Assembly (NCBI RefSeq): GCF_018139545.1
Contig: NZ_JAGSPJ010000006.1
Coordinates: 1 to 64,000 of the forward strand
Reading direction: 5' to 3'
DNA length: 64,000 bases
Origin: Affinundibacterium fentianense
GTDB lineage: Bacteria; Pseudomonadota; Gammaproteobacteria; Burkholderiales; Burkholderiaceae_D
Part shown: in pieces, positions 9,918 to 19,538 of the stretch
Layout: every line of letters starts with the position of its first letter
Numbering within the stretch: the stretch's first letter is position 1
Notes under the pieces: generated by a model
Database searches by the model: none
Told to the model about the DNA's origin: nothing
The model's input: only the letters and a program-made list of their open reading frames with translations
Position numbers and translations under genes: made by a program

Positions 9918-10507
9918 GGGTTTCCTGTAGAAAAAGCGTGAAAATTGAAAAAATGGATTGGGACTGATTTGTAAAAATGCGAATGCTTGCTGATACAAGT
10001 CTCAATCACTTTTACCATCGAGTTACCCAGGCGTACGGCCAGAATCAAGAATCGACTCTGCGAATCTCACGCTTCACGATGGAACTCCATCTTCTGCAGG
10101 TACTTTTGGATAAAAAGTTGCTGCATTTTCGCCAGTTGCGTGAGACAAAAATGGTGAACGAATTTTACGTGATTAGGGGGGGGAGATCAAGTTGAGCCGA
10201 TGTCCGAAAATCACCGAGCATCGAAAGATTATGCTTGTTCTATTGAAGTTTGTATCTATCCGCAAAGCCGCTCTAGCACTAGGTTTTCGAGCGTTTATAA
10301 GTATTTAAGCAGCATGAGTTACACCTAAAAATGAGTAGAAAAGCAATGTGAGTTAAAACTGAAATGACAATATGAGTTGTACGTTGGACTGCGTTGGTGG
10401 AATACCTTTCTATGCTAAATCGGCTGTTTTACCTCAAAGTTGATTGAAAAACGATAAAATATAGAAGGTGGTGCTTAAATCTCGATTTTGTCAAAAGGTA
10501 TATAAAT
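9918..10507. other. Intergenic region between divergent glyA and ydfG
   Basis: A 590-base stretch holding the divergent promoters of glyA (minus) and the dehydrogenase gene (plus). A 72-codon open frame at 9977-10195 on the plus strand has no recognisable content or ribosome site. The motif TGAGTT recurs three times at about 10316-10375. I could not assign a riboswitch or RNA. Confidence 0.4.
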
Positions 10508-11269
10508 ATGTTGGTATTGGTCACTGGCGCGAGCTCAGGGTTTGGTGAGGCAATGGTTCGGCGATTTTTGCAATCGGGGCATCGTGTCATCGCAGCGGCA
10601 AGGCGAGAGGAAAAACTCCACGCTTTGCAAGACGCTATGGGTAAATTGGGTGAATCCATGTTGCCTGTCGTATTGGATGTCGCAGATAAAGATTCAATAT
10701 CCGCTTTTTTTGAAGGATTACCAGAAGAGTGGCGTGACATCGACGTGTTGATTAATAACGCCGGTTTGGCATTAGGGATTGCCCCAGCTCAACTCGCGGA
10801 TCTTGATGACTGGGAAACGATGATCGACACAAATAACAAAGGCTTGGTCAGGATGACTCGTGCAATGTTGCCCCATTTTGTAGGTCGGAAAAATGGTTTG
10901 ATTATCAATATCGGTTCGATTGCTGGCTCGACCGCCTATCCCGGCGCAAATGTGTATGGTGCGACCAAAGCGTTTGTTGATCAGTTCACATTAAATTTGC
11001 GTGCCGATTTGATTGGTACTGGTGTTCGTGCGACCAATATTGCACCAGGCCTATGTGGCGGAACTGAATTTTCAAATGTGCGGTTCAAGGGGGATGCTGC
11101 AAAAGCGGCAGCTGTCTACCAAGGGACTGAGCCATTGACCGCCGAGGATATTGCAGAAACCGCTTATTGGATTGCCACTTTGCCTAGTCATATCAATGTG
11201 AATCACATCGAGATGATGCCAACGTGTCAAGGGTATGGCCCTCTGGCGATCCAGCGGCAAGCGAATTGA
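10508..11269 (+). CDS. ydfG: NADP-dependent short-chain dehydrogenase, YdfG-like
   Basis: Classical SDR of 253 residues. The cofactor motif TGASSGFG lies at 6-13, AARREEKL at 30-37 points to NADP preference, and NNAG is at 83-86. The catalytic triad is Ser137, Tyr150 and Lys154 (YGATK). The sequence follows E. coli YdfG, a 3-hydroxy acid dehydrogenase acting on serine, allo-threonine and 3-hydroxypropionate/malonic semialdehyde, in its C-terminal region (APGLCGGTEFSNVRFKGD). AAAGG lies 9 bases before the ATG. It precedes the Tol-Pal cluster by 104 bases and is probably transcribed separately. Confidence 0.88.
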   Translation: MLVLVTGASSGFGEAMVRRFLQSGHRVIAAARREEKLHALQDAMGKLGESMLPVVLDVADKDSISAFFEGLPEEWRDIDVLINNAGLALGIAPAQLADLDDWETMIDTNNKGLVRMTRAMLPHFVGRKNGLIINIGSIAGSTAYPGANVYGATKAFVDQFTLNLRADLIGTGVRATNIAPGLCGGTEFSNVRFKGDAAKAAAVYQGTEPLTAEDIAETAYWIATLPSHINVNHIEMMPTCQGYGPLAIQRQAN

Positions 11270-11373
11270 TCAACGAAGGTCCGCTATAAACTTTGGTTAC
11301 TCCCGTGAAGGTAATGCGGCATTTTCACGAATTGTGATTGATGTCGGGAACAATAGATATTTCGTGGAAAAGT

Positions 11374-11802
11374 ATGGAACAGAATGTGTTTAGTTGGCCA
11401 TTGCGCGTTTATTATGAAGATACGGACGCGGGAGGAATTGTTTTTTACGCGAATTATCTGAAGTTTTTTGAGCGCGCACGCACAGAGTGGTTGCGGGAAA
11501 TAGGTGTCTTGTCCTCGACTATGGCACGTGATCATCAATGTTTGTTTGTCGTCAAAGCGACGAATGTCGAGTATCATGCTCCCGCGCGTTTGGATGATGA
11601 ACTTCAGATCAGCGCAATGGTTGAAAAAACGGGTCGCGCATCGATCACGTTTTTACAGCAGGCACGTCGTGGTGAAACATTGTTAGTCAGTGCCCTAATC
11701 ACGATCTGTTGTGTGGATATGGCAGCATGGCGCCCGATACAGATTCCAAAGCCAGTTTTACAGTTGATTCGCCCAGATCTGTTCCGTGAAAATAGAAACT
11801 AG
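11374..11802 (+). CDS. ybgC: Tol-Pal associated acyl-CoA thioesterase YbgC
   Basis: Hotdog-fold acyl-CoA thioesterase of 142 residues, first gene of the Tol-Pal cluster. The family signature VYYEDTDAGGIVFYANYL is followed by FFERARTEWLR, including the catalytic Asp. The ATG at 11374 is chosen over in-frame starts at 11338 (TTG) and 11341 (ATG). It has GGAAA upstream, and its first residues line up with the start of the E. coli protein as I recall it. YbgC is cytoplasmic and linked to phospholipid acyl metabolism. Its exact role in Tol-Pal function is unsettled. Confidence 0.94.
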   Translation: MEQNVFSWPLRVYYEDTDAGGIVFYANYLKFFERARTEWLREIGVLSSTMARDHQCLFVVKATNVEYHAPARLDDELQISAMVEKTGRASITFLQQARRGETLLVSALITICCVDMAAWRPIQIPKPVLQLIRPDLFRENRN

Positions 11803-11896
11803 ACGAGTACCATACGCAATAGTTTTGACAATTACTCTTATAAACCTCGGTCAAATTGTGAAAAGCGACACCTGAACCAATCATTACGATGAATAT

Positions 11897-12595
11897 ATGA
11901 TGACTATAACCCACGACCTTTCATTTTCTGCGTTGATATTAAACGCCTCTCCGATCGTACAAATCGTGATGGCGATTTTGTTACTTGTCTCAATTACTAG
12001 CTGGAATTATATTTTCAGTAAAATGTTTGCAATTAAAAAAGCGCGGACGCAGACGGAGCAGTTTGAACGACAGTTCTGGGCTGGTGGAAATTTGGTAGAA
12101 CTGTATCAACAAGCGGTCGCGAATCATCGTGGAAGTCGTGACAAGACTGGTGCTTTAGAGCGAATTTTTGAAGCAGGAATGAATGAGTACCATAAAGTGA
12201 AGGCAGCGAATAAGGCGAATTTAGATGCAGGTGCCATGCTGGATGGTGCGCGCCGTGCAATGCGGGCATCGTATCAACGTGAAATGGATCACCTTGAGTC
12301 TCATTTGTCCTTTCTTGCCTCGGTCGGCTCGGTCTCGCCCTACATTGGGTTGCTGGGTACAGTTTGGGGAATTATGAATTCTTTCCGCGGCCTCGCGAAT
12401 GTGCAGCAGGCGACTCTCAGCGCAGTCGCGCCCGGGATTGCAGAGGCATTGATTGCGACTGCAATCGGTTTGTTTGCCGCGATCCCGGCGGTACTTGCCT
12501 ACAATCGCTATTCGCACGATATCGATCGATTGGCAATACGCTTTGAGACATTCATAGAGGAATTCTCCAATATTTTGCAACGCCAATCGCGCTGA
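11897..12595 (+). CDS. tolQ: Tol-Pal system proton channel subunit TolQ
   Basis: Inner-membrane MotA/TolQ/ExbB protein of 232 residues, the usual length. Three membrane segments are visible: about 18-40, 140-160 and 175-197. The second contains the conserved SVSPYIGLLGTVWGIMNSF sequence. With TolR it forms the proton channel that energises TolA. ATG occurs at both 11897 and 11900; either may be used. It lies 94 bases after ybgC and 24 bases before tolR. Confidence 0.97.
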   Translation: MMTITHDLSFSALILNASPIVQIVMAILLLVSITSWNYIFSKMFAIKKARTQTEQFERQFWAGGNLVELYQQAVANHRGSRDKTGALERIFEAGMNEYHKVKAANKANLDAGAMLDGARRAMRASYQREMDHLESHLSFLASVGSVSPYIGLLGTVWGIMNSFRGLANVQQATLSAVAPGIAEALIATAIGLFAAIPAVLAYNRYSHDIDRLAIRFETFIEEFSNILQRQSR

Positions 12596-12619
12596 GTAAT
12601 CGTGTTTCCATAAAAATTC

Positions 12620-13057
12620 ATGAGTTCACTTCGTGGCGAACGTAAACGCAAGTTTAAAGCTGAAATTAATGTCGTACCTTACATCGACGTGATGTTGGTG
12701 TTGTTAATCATTTTTATGGTAACAGCGCCGATGACTAATCCAAATGTCATTAACTTACCGACGGCGGGGCAATCGACAAAACCTCCGGCCGATTATATTG
12801 AGATAAGTTTGAGTCCAGATGCATCCGCTAGTATTAGTATCAATTCGCGAAGTGGTGGAAAATCGAGTCAGGAAGCAAAGCTAAGTGCGTTAGATCGTAA
12901 GCAATTGTTCGCAAAGCTAAAGGAATATCATCAGACCAAACCAGATATGTCGGTATTAGTTTCGGCTGACAAAGAGATTAAGTACGATGAAGTTATCCAA
13001 GTGATTTCAGAGGCAAAGAAACTTGGCATCCAACGCGTAGGACTCGCCACCAAGTAA
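12620..13057 (+). CDS. tolR: Tol-Pal system protein TolR
   Basis: ExbD/TolR protein of 145 residues. A basic N-terminus is followed by a single membrane helix (PYIDVMLVLLIIFMVTAPM) carrying the essential Asp23 that takes part in proton flow. The periplasmic domain ends with the family pattern VLVSADKEIKYDEVIQVISEAKKLGIQRVGLAT. A Ser-rich loop of about 15 residues near 70-85 is less conserved. The next gene is tamA rather than tolA, which is unusual. Confidence 0.96.
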   Translation: MSSLRGERKRKFKAEINVVPYIDVMLVLLIIFMVTAPMTNPNVINLPTAGQSTKPPADYIEISLSPDASASISINSRSGGKSSQEAKLSALDRKQLFAKLKEYHQTKPDMSVLVSADKEIKYDEVIQVISEAKKLGIQRVGLATK

Positions 13058-13090
13058 ACGCGATTGGTGTCATAACGAATTGGACTCAAG

Positions 13091-14923
13091 ATGTCAAAAC
13101 GATGTGCGGCGTTGAGTATCGTCACGATACTAGGATTAAATCCACTTTGTAGCATGGCGCAGTCGAACGATCCAGCACTTCCGATTGCGGAGAAAAAAGC
13201 CGGTATTCTCAATTCAGACACACAAAGTGAAGGAATTTTTGCTCGATTTTACGTTCGAACTTCATCGAGCAGTATTTTGGATTTGCTGGAGCAGCACATC
13301 CCCGTGCTTGCAACAGGTGCAGAGCCTCAGATCCCAACGGCGAGTTTTTTACGCAAATTGCAACGAGAGATTGGTGAGATTCTTGCGACAGAGGGATATT
13401 TCTCCCCACGCTTGCAATTCGATAAAAATCAAGAGGGTACGCGCGTCGATATTCAAATTGAACCTGGCAGTCGTACGCAAATTAAGAATGTCCTAATTCA
13501 TTTTACCGGTGCGTTGCAGGATGCTGCGGAGGCTGGAGATCCTAGTGCGATTGCGAGACGCGCAAAGTTAATTGCTGATTGGAATTTGTTGCCAGGCGCC
13601 TGGTTTCGTCAGGATGATTGGAGTAATGCGAAGACGATGCTGATGGAAAATTTGCGTTCGTTTCGTTATGCTGGTGCCGTACTAGTTGATAGTCGCGCAT
13701 CGATTGATCCAGACAGTGCATTGGCAAATTTAGAATTGGATGTCGATAGCGGTGCCGCTTTCCTAATTGGTGATTTGTCGGTGATCGGCCTGGAGCGCTA
13801 TCCTCTCTGGTTAATTGATCGCTTCAATCCCCCTAAAAAAGGCGAGCCATACTCGAGTCATCGATTGACCGAGTTCCAGCGTGGGTTGCAGAATTCGGCC
13901 TATTTCTCAACGGTTGCATTCAATATCGAAACAGATAGTACGAAAGCCGATGCATTGCCGATTGAACTCAATTTGACTGAGCGGCAAACCCGTGATTTGA
14001 GTTTTGGTACAGGTTATAGTTCAAGTACTGGGTTTCGCACGGAGGTGAGTTATCGAGACCGGAATCTACTAAATCGTGTTTGGGACTTGCATTCGGCACT
14101 GCGAATTGAACAAAAACGCCAACTTGCCTATGCCGATGTGAATTTGCCGCCGAACGACAATAATCGCTTAGATTCATTTGGTCTCTTGTTCGACCGCTCA
14201 AATCTAGAAGGTTTGTTGCAGACTAAATCAATGTTGGGTATCAAAAGGACGATTACACATGGCTTGGTTGAGCAGAGACTAGGTTTAAATTATACCCAAG
14301 AGAAGGTAGTTCAAAAGTCGACGACGAACCTCGAAACTGAACGTCGAAGCCGAGCGCTTGTTGCGAGCGCCGGTTGGACTTGGCGAAATGTTGATGATGT
14401 CTTTGCTCCACGCCAAGGGCAGCGTGCTCAAGTCGATATGGCAGTATCAGATAAAGCGATCGTTTCTGATCAGCGATTTGTGCGTTTGTACGGTAAATAC
14501 CAGTATTGGTATCCACTTGGTCAACGCGATAATTTCCTTGTCCGTATGGAGCTTGGAAAAGTCTTCAGTAGTAGTGCAAATGGTATTCCTGAAGATTACC
14601 TATTCCGTACTGGAGGTAGTACTTCGGTTCGTGGCTATGCGTATCAAAGCTTGGGCGTGCGACAAGGTGAAGCGGTAGTCGGTGGGCGCGTGATGGCCGC
14701 ATCTAGTCTGGAATATGTACATTGGCGCAGCGAAAATTTGGGATTCGCTGCGTTTTTTGATGCGGGAAGCGCTGCCACGAATTGGTCTACATTGAAATTA
14801 CAGCAGGGTATTGGCGTTGGTACGCGGATTAAGACCCCCGCGGGGCCGATCGCGTTAGATCTATCGTACGGCAGACAAATCAAGAAATTTCGTTTAGATT
14901 TTTCCATCGCCATTGCTTTTTAA
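13091..14923 (+). CDS. tamA: Translocation and assembly module outer-membrane protein TamA
   Basis: Omp85-family outer-membrane protein of 610 residues. A signal peptide spans residues 1 to about 23 (cleavage after SMA). POTRA-like repeats occupy roughly 45-300, and a 16-strand barrel domain ends in the C-terminal Phe. The lid-lock loop motif RTGGSTSVRGY is near 506-516. It partners with TamB, encoded 28 bases downstream, in insertion of some outer-membrane proteins and in lipid transport. It is inserted between tolR (33-base gap) and tolA, so it may be co-transcribed with tolQR. Confidence 0.92.
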   Translation: MSKRCAALSIVTILGLNPLCSMAQSNDPALPIAEKKAGILNSDTQSEGIFARFYVRTSSSSILDLLEQHIPVLATGAEPQIPTASFLRKLQREIGEILATEGYFSPRLQFDKNQEGTRVDIQIEPGSRTQIKNVLIHFTGALQDAAEAGDPSAIARRAKLIADWNLLPGAWFRQDDWSNAKTMLMENLRSFRYAGAVLVDSRASIDPDSALANLELDVDSGAAFLIGDLSVIGLERYPLWLIDRFNPPKKGEPYSSHRLTEFQRGLQNSAYFSTVAFNIETDSTKADALPIELNLTERQTRDLSFGTGYSSSTGFRTEVSYRDRNLLNRVWDLHSALRIEQKRQLAYADVNLPPNDNNRLDSFGLLFDRSNLEGLLQTKSMLGIKRTITHGLVEQRLGLNYTQEKVVQKSTTNLETERRSRALVASAGWTWRNVDDVFAPRQGQRAQVDMAVSDKAIVSDQRFVRLYGKYQYWYPLGQRDNFLVRMELGKVFSSSANGIPEDYLFRTGGSTSVRGYAYQSLGVRQGEAVVGGRVMAASSLEYVHWRSENLGFAAFFDAGSAATNWSTLKLQQGIGVGTRIKTPAGPIALDLSYGRQIKKFRLDFSIAIAF

Positions 14924-14951
14924 ACGTGTTTCCCGCAACGAAATTGAATAA

Positions 14952-17900
14952 ATGACGAAGTTAAATCGGACCAAGAGAATTGAGCATGAAGAAAGCAAAA
15001 CGCAGTCTGTTTTGCCAACTAAGCCTTATTTTGGCTATCGTATGTTTGTTCGAATTGGTATTTCGTTCGGACTCCTATGCGTATTACTAGTCGTGCTCTT
15101 ACACACTCAGTTGGGGGGGCGAATAGCGTTACGGAGTATCGAGTTGTTGAGTGCTGGTCAACTGCAGTTTGGGCAAATGCGAGGCCAACTTGCGAATCAC
15201 GTCGAAATCGATCAGATCAATTATGTGAATAGTCAGCATCAAATTAATTTGCATAGTGTTGAACTTGATTGGAATGCCTGGCTGTTGTTACGTAAGCAGC
15301 TTTTCATCAATTCCTTAAAGATAGCCAGTGTCGAAATTGCACACAAGAAAAGTAATACCTCATCCAGTACGCCTGAGTACCTAGGACTCCCCTTTCAGCT
15401 GAATTTGGATAAGCTCGCGATTGGTCGAATTCAGTTGGCAGAATTTCAAAAAAACGATGCTGATAGTCAAGTAACGCAACCGTATGTCTATGCGCGTATT
15501 GCGGGAATCACCGCACATTGGCAAGGTGACTCACACCTTCATCAAATACAACTGCGCCTCAATTCAGAATGGGGTGATGTCAAGATTCAGCAAGAGTGGC
15601 AAACACGACGACCATTTGTTACTCAAGGGAATTTTATTTATTCCGGCCGTGCTGAATCACATCTGCCAAAGCTGTTGTTGGAAGGGGAAATGTCTGGCAG
15701 CTTGGAGCGACTTCTGTTGAAAGCAAATTCTGTTTTGAAAGCGAAAGATGGTCGACGTGCCGACCCGGAACAACAGGCCAAGATTGATTTGGATTTGGTT
15801 TTGGCACCATTTCTGGATTTCCCATTGGAAGCAGCGCGGGCAAACATCGCGACGTTAAATCCTCAATGGATTCATTCAGCGGCACCGAATGCGATGTTAG
15901 ATCTTGAGATAAATTTAAATGCAAACAACTCAGGTGTTGGCAACATGCCGCAGAAGGTGAATTCGGTTAGCCAGCATCAATTCAAAAAACAGAGTATCGA
16001 AAGCGACCATTTTGTCGAACCTTTGGTCGAGGTAAACAAGGTGAGAATTCCTGGATCGAAACCTACGGTTGAGGCCGGGACTGCGTCAAGCACAAGGAAC
16101 GATCGCAGCGCTAATTCTCGAATGACAGCAAGCAGCCAGAGCGTTGTCGGACAACCGAAGACGGGTTGGAGTTTGGACGGATTTGTACATGCAAAAAATC
16201 ATGTCCCTGCGACACTTGATCAAAAAGGATTGCCGCTGCGAACACTGTATGCTGATATCAAATGGAACCAAGAAAATTTAACACTGCAAAATGCAAGAAT
16301 CGATTTGAATGGCGGACAAATTCAGGGACATTCTATGATCGAATTTCGATCCACTGCGCTGCCCTTGGTAACTGCTCAACTAAAATTGCAAGATATTAAT
16401 TTACTAAATATTGACAGTCGGTTACGCGAAAGTCGAATTCAAGGTCAAATCCAACTTCAAACCAAGACTGATCGAAGTCTCGATTTTCAAGCGCAATTTA
16501 CCGAGCCTCGCGGAAAGGCGGAGGTGGAAGCGAGTTTTCGTTTGAATGCGCAGGGAGACAATGGTGTTCTGCACTTAAAAAAAATGACTTTGCAAGCCGA
16601 CGAAGCACGCTTAGATGGGCAAGGTAAGGTGGATTTTGATCAAACGAAAAATTTTGAGTTGAAGGCTACTTTGAATCGATTTGATCCTGCACATTGGTGG
16701 CTTGCTCCAAAAGGGAAATTGGATGGCGCGTTTGAACTATCAGGGAATTTTGGAAACAAAACTCGATTGAAATTAAACTTACCAAGTTTGTCTGGCGAAC
16801 TTGCTGGTCAACCAATACTCGCTCATGGCATGGTTGACTGGCATGATAAAACAGCTTTGGCGGTTCAAGAATTTGATTTGAATTGGGGCGCAAATCAATT
16901 GTCGCTCAAAGGTGGTTTGGGCAAAGTGCAGGATAGTTTAGAAGTGAATTTGAAAGCAGATCAGCTCTCCTTACTGGAGACTTTCGGGATCGTTTCCATG
17001 CGAGGTAAGGCGAATTTAAAGGCTAATTTGCGAGGGAAATTAGATGCACTGTCCGGTGAATTTCAGGCTCACGGTGCGGATCTGATGACTCAGAAGGGTA
17101 TCTATATCGGTCAGATTGATGGGGATGGCGAGTTTGGTCTTGCTCCAACGGATGCGCTGAAGTTCAATCTTGTGGCTCGTCAAATCCGATTGGCTCAGAA
17201 TGATCTGAGTAAAGATTGGGGGACACACCAGCCGCATCTTCCGAATGACCCGGTGAGCACCCCAATCATGCATCGTTTTTCAGCCATTGAACAACTGAAG
17301 GTCAATTTAAATGGGTCGCGCAATTCGCACCAAATTGAATTGAGAACGCAATTCGATCAAACTCGTAATCTGCAATTTAGGGCCAACGGAAGTTGGCAGC
17401 AAATCGGCAATGATCTCCGATCAAAAAGTGCGATACGTCCCCCGCAGACGCATCCAGCGGAGATCGTGTGGCACGGTAATGTGCAAGAATTCGTATTGAG
17501 TGGCTTCCTGCCAAAGAATTCAAGTTATAAGGAAGATTTACGGCTACTGGAGCCGACACCCTTGCGCTTCACCACAAAGGGTTTCGGTCTTGGCCAGGCC
17601 CGTTTTGAAGGTGTGATGGGACAGGTTCGACTTGAACAGTTTGATTGGAGTCCATTGTCTTATTCAACCCGAGGGCAATGGGACGCACTTCCTGTCATGC
17701 CGATTGTTGACATGTTTAGACCTGCAGAAAATTTACATGGTGACCTTCAGCTTGGCGCACAATGGGATGTGCAGCTTCAGGATCATTTGCGTGGCATGGT
17801 GCGTATACAAAGGCAACAAGGGGATCTCACTGTGAGTGACCTAGATGGAACGGGACAATTGACTCAGCTAGGTTTGCGAGAGTTGAGTGCGAGTTTCCAC

Positions 17901-19433
17901 GCTGGTGGACTCGTTGCTGGAAGCGATGCAGAACGTGTCAGGATGCAATTCATGAGCCGCGGAAGTAAATTGGGCCAGTGGGATGCTGAATTGGCGACAC
18001 AATTGCAGCGAATTAATGATCGATGGACTTGGAATTCCGACATGCCAATAAGTGGCGAGATCCATGCGTCAGTTCCAGAATTGCAATGGTTAGCGAATCA
18101 ACTGAGTGCGGACTTTACCGCGAAAGGTGCGCTGAAATTAGATGCCAAATTCAATGGGAGCACGGCGCGACCAGAATACAATGCAAAATTAGAAGGGCAT
18201 GGACTGGAGTTGGCGTTTGCATCGGAAGGCTTGTTATTTCCTAATGGCGAGCTGCATGCAGAATTGAATCAAGATACGCTAAAACTTCAGCAATTGCGAT
18301 TTACTAGCAAAGTCAATTTGGTTCCTAAATTAGAGCAATTTCAGGATTTAAATTGGCTGGGGCGAGAAGGTGAGTTTAATGCTTCAGGCGAGGTAAGTTG
18401 GAAGAATCAAAATGGCGCAATTCATGCAAATTGGAAAGCATTTCCCCTCTTGCAAAGAAAAGATCGATGGTTAGTGGTCAGCGGACAAGCGGACATTACC
18501 CAATCCGATCGAATTTGGTCTTTAATCGGCAAGTTAGGTGCAGATGCTGCCTATTTTAAGTTGCCGAAAATGCCGCCTCCCAGTTTATCGGGAGATGTGG
18601 TTGTGACAAAGTCAGGGAAGGTACTTGACGAGGATTTAACTTCTCAAGAAAACAAAAAAGTATGGAAGACGAAACTCGATCTGCAAATCGATATGGGCCC
18701 CCGTTTCGTATTTGTTGGACGCGGCTTAGATACCGCCTTGACAGGAACTATGCGATTGAGAAGTAGCGATGGGGCGCCTGTCCATGCCAGTGGATCAATC
18801 GTCACGAACGGTGGTCAATATGAGGGTTATGGGCAAAAACTTGAGATTGAGCGAGGAATTTTGAATTTTCAGGGAACACCAGGTAACCCGTCTCTGAATA
18901 TTCGCGCTTTGCGCAAAGGCTTGGCTGTAGAGGCAGGGGTTGATGTCACAGGAACGGTTGCACGTCCGCAAGTCAGACTTGTTTCTGAACCAAATGTACC
19001 AGATAGTGAAAAAATCTCATGGCTAGTGTTAGGGAGAGAATCTGAACAAGTTGGAACAGCTGATGCATCACTTTTGCTGTCGGCAGCTGGAGCTTTGTTT
19101 GGTGGTGATGGTAGCCGGAATTTGCCGCGTGAATTAGTGCAAGGCTTAGGTTTCGATGAATTCTCAATTGGGCCAGCGGAGAATGGAGGAGCGTCCAAAT
19201 TGCCAAGCCAAACTGTTGCTGGGGCAATTGCAGTGGGTGCAGCATCGAACGATAAAGTCGTGAATATCGGAAAGCGATTGCGTCCAGGCTTGGTTTTGTC
19301 TGTAGAGCGCGGGGTGTCTGATGCGAGCGGCGCATTGAAATTAAGTTGGCAGTTGAGTCGGCGAATTCGCTTCGTTGGACGTTCTGGCACAGATAATTCT
19401 GCTGACGTGCGGTATAGTTTTTCGTTTAACTGA
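14952..19433 (+). CDS. tamB: Translocation and assembly module protein TamB
   Basis: AsmA-like bridge protein of 1493 residues that spans the periplasm from an N-terminal inner-membrane anchor (about 30-52, RIGISFGLLCVLLVVLLH) to TamA. The long middle part is repetitive beta structure rich in LNL/LKL patterns. The C-terminal TamB (DUF490) domain ends in VRYSFSFN. It is longer than E. coli TamB. Part of the excess is a Ser/Asn/Gln-rich, apparently disordered stretch at about residues 325-405. It is 28 bases after tamA, consistent with an operon. It likely takes part in anterograde phospholipid transport and OMP assembly. Confidence 0.93.
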   Translation: MTKLNRTKRIEHEESKTQSVLPTKPYFGYRMFVRIGISFGLLCVLLVVLLHTQLGGRIALRSIELLSAGQLQFGQMRGQLANHVEIDQINYVNSQHQINLHSVELDWNAWLLLRKQLFINSLKIASVEIAHKKSNTSSSTPEYLGLPFQLNLDKLAIGRIQLAEFQKNDADSQVTQPYVYARIAGITAHWQGDSHLHQIQLRLNSEWGDVKIQQEWQTRRPFVTQGNFIYSGRAESHLPKLLLEGEMSGSLERLLLKANSVLKAKDGRRADPEQQAKIDLDLVLAPFLDFPLEAARANIATLNPQWIHSAAPNAMLDLEINLNANNSGVGNMPQKVNSVSQHQFKKQSIESDHFVEPLVEVNKVRIPGSKPTVEAGTASSTRNDRSANSRMTASSQSVVGQPKTGWSLDGFVHAKNHVPATLDQKGLPLRTLYADIKWNQENLTLQNARIDLNGGQIQGHSMIEFRSTALPLVTAQLKLQDINLLNIDSRLRESRIQGQIQLQTKTDRSLDFQAQFTEPRGKAEVEASFRLNAQGDNGVLHLKKMTLQADEARLDGQGKVDFDQTKNFELKATLNRFDPAHWWLAPKGKLDGAFELSGNFGNKTRLKLNLPSLSGELAGQPILAHGMVDWHDKTALAVQEFDLNWGANQLSLKGGLGKVQDSLEVNLKADQLSLLETFGIVSMRGKANLKANLRGKLDALSGEFQAHGADLMTQKGIYIGQIDGDGEFGLAPTDALKFNLVARQIRLAQNDLSKDWGTHQPHLPNDPVSTPIMHRFSAIEQLKVNLNGSRNSHQIELRTQFDQTRNLQFRANGSWQQIGNDLRSKSAIRPPQTHPAEIVWHGNVQEFVLSGFLPKNSSYKEDLRLLEPTPLRFTTKGFGLGQARFEGVMGQVRLEQFDWSPLSYSTRGQWDALPVMPIVDMFRPAENLHGDLQLGAQWDVQLQDHLRGMVRIQRQQGDLTVSDLDGTGQLTQLGLRELSASFHAGGLVAGSDAERVRMQFMSRGSKLGQWDAELATQLQRINDRWTWNSDMPISGEIHASVPELQWLANQLSADFTAKGALKLDAKFNGSTARPEYNAKLEGHGLELAFASEGLLFPNGELHAELNQDTLKLQQLRFTSKVNLVPKLEQFQDLNWLGREGEFNASGEVSWKNQNGAIHANWKAFPLLQRKDRWLVVSGQADITQSDRIWSLIGKLGADAAYFKLPKMPPPSLSGDVVVTKSGKVLDEDLTSQENKKVWKTKLDLQIDMGPRFVFVGRGLDTALTGTMRLRSSDGAPVHASGSIVTNGGQYEGYGQKLEIERGILNFQGTPGNPSLNIRALRKGLAVEAGVDVTGTVARPQVRLVSEPNVPDSEKISWLVLGRESEQVGTADASLLLSAAGALFGGDGSRNLPRELVQGLGFDEFSIGPAENGGASKLPSQTVAGAIAVGAASNDKVVNIGKRLRPGLVLSVERGVSDASGALKLSWQLSRRIRFVGRSGTDNSADVRYSFSFN

Positions 19434-19460
19434 ATGTGATTGCGCATGGTTGCGTATATT

Positions 19461-19495
19461 CCGAGCTCGGTAGTTCTGCCAAGTCAGTTTATAAT
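19461..19495 (+). promoter_or_regulatory. Candidate promoter for tolA-tolB-pal
   Basis: A consensus TATAAT lies at 19490-19495, 44 bases before the tolA ATG. The expected -35 position (about 19467-19472) is weak, but a perfect 10-bp palindrome CCGAGCTCGG (19461-19470) overlaps it. This could give tolA-tolB-pal a promoter of their own after the tamAB genes. The assignment is by eye only. Confidence 0.45.
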
Positions 19496-19538
19496 CGCGC
19501 CGAAGAACTAGTTAGTTGCAAATTGGTCCTAATAATTA

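Noticed and set aside
9977..10195. 72-codon open frame upstream of ydfG
   Set aside because: No ribosome site, no recognisable domain, and overlap with the glyA promoter region.
18869..19447. 192-codon open frame antisense to the tamB 3' end
   Set aside because: It mirrors the conserved TamB C-terminal domain. Its composition is an artefact of codon bias on the other strand.
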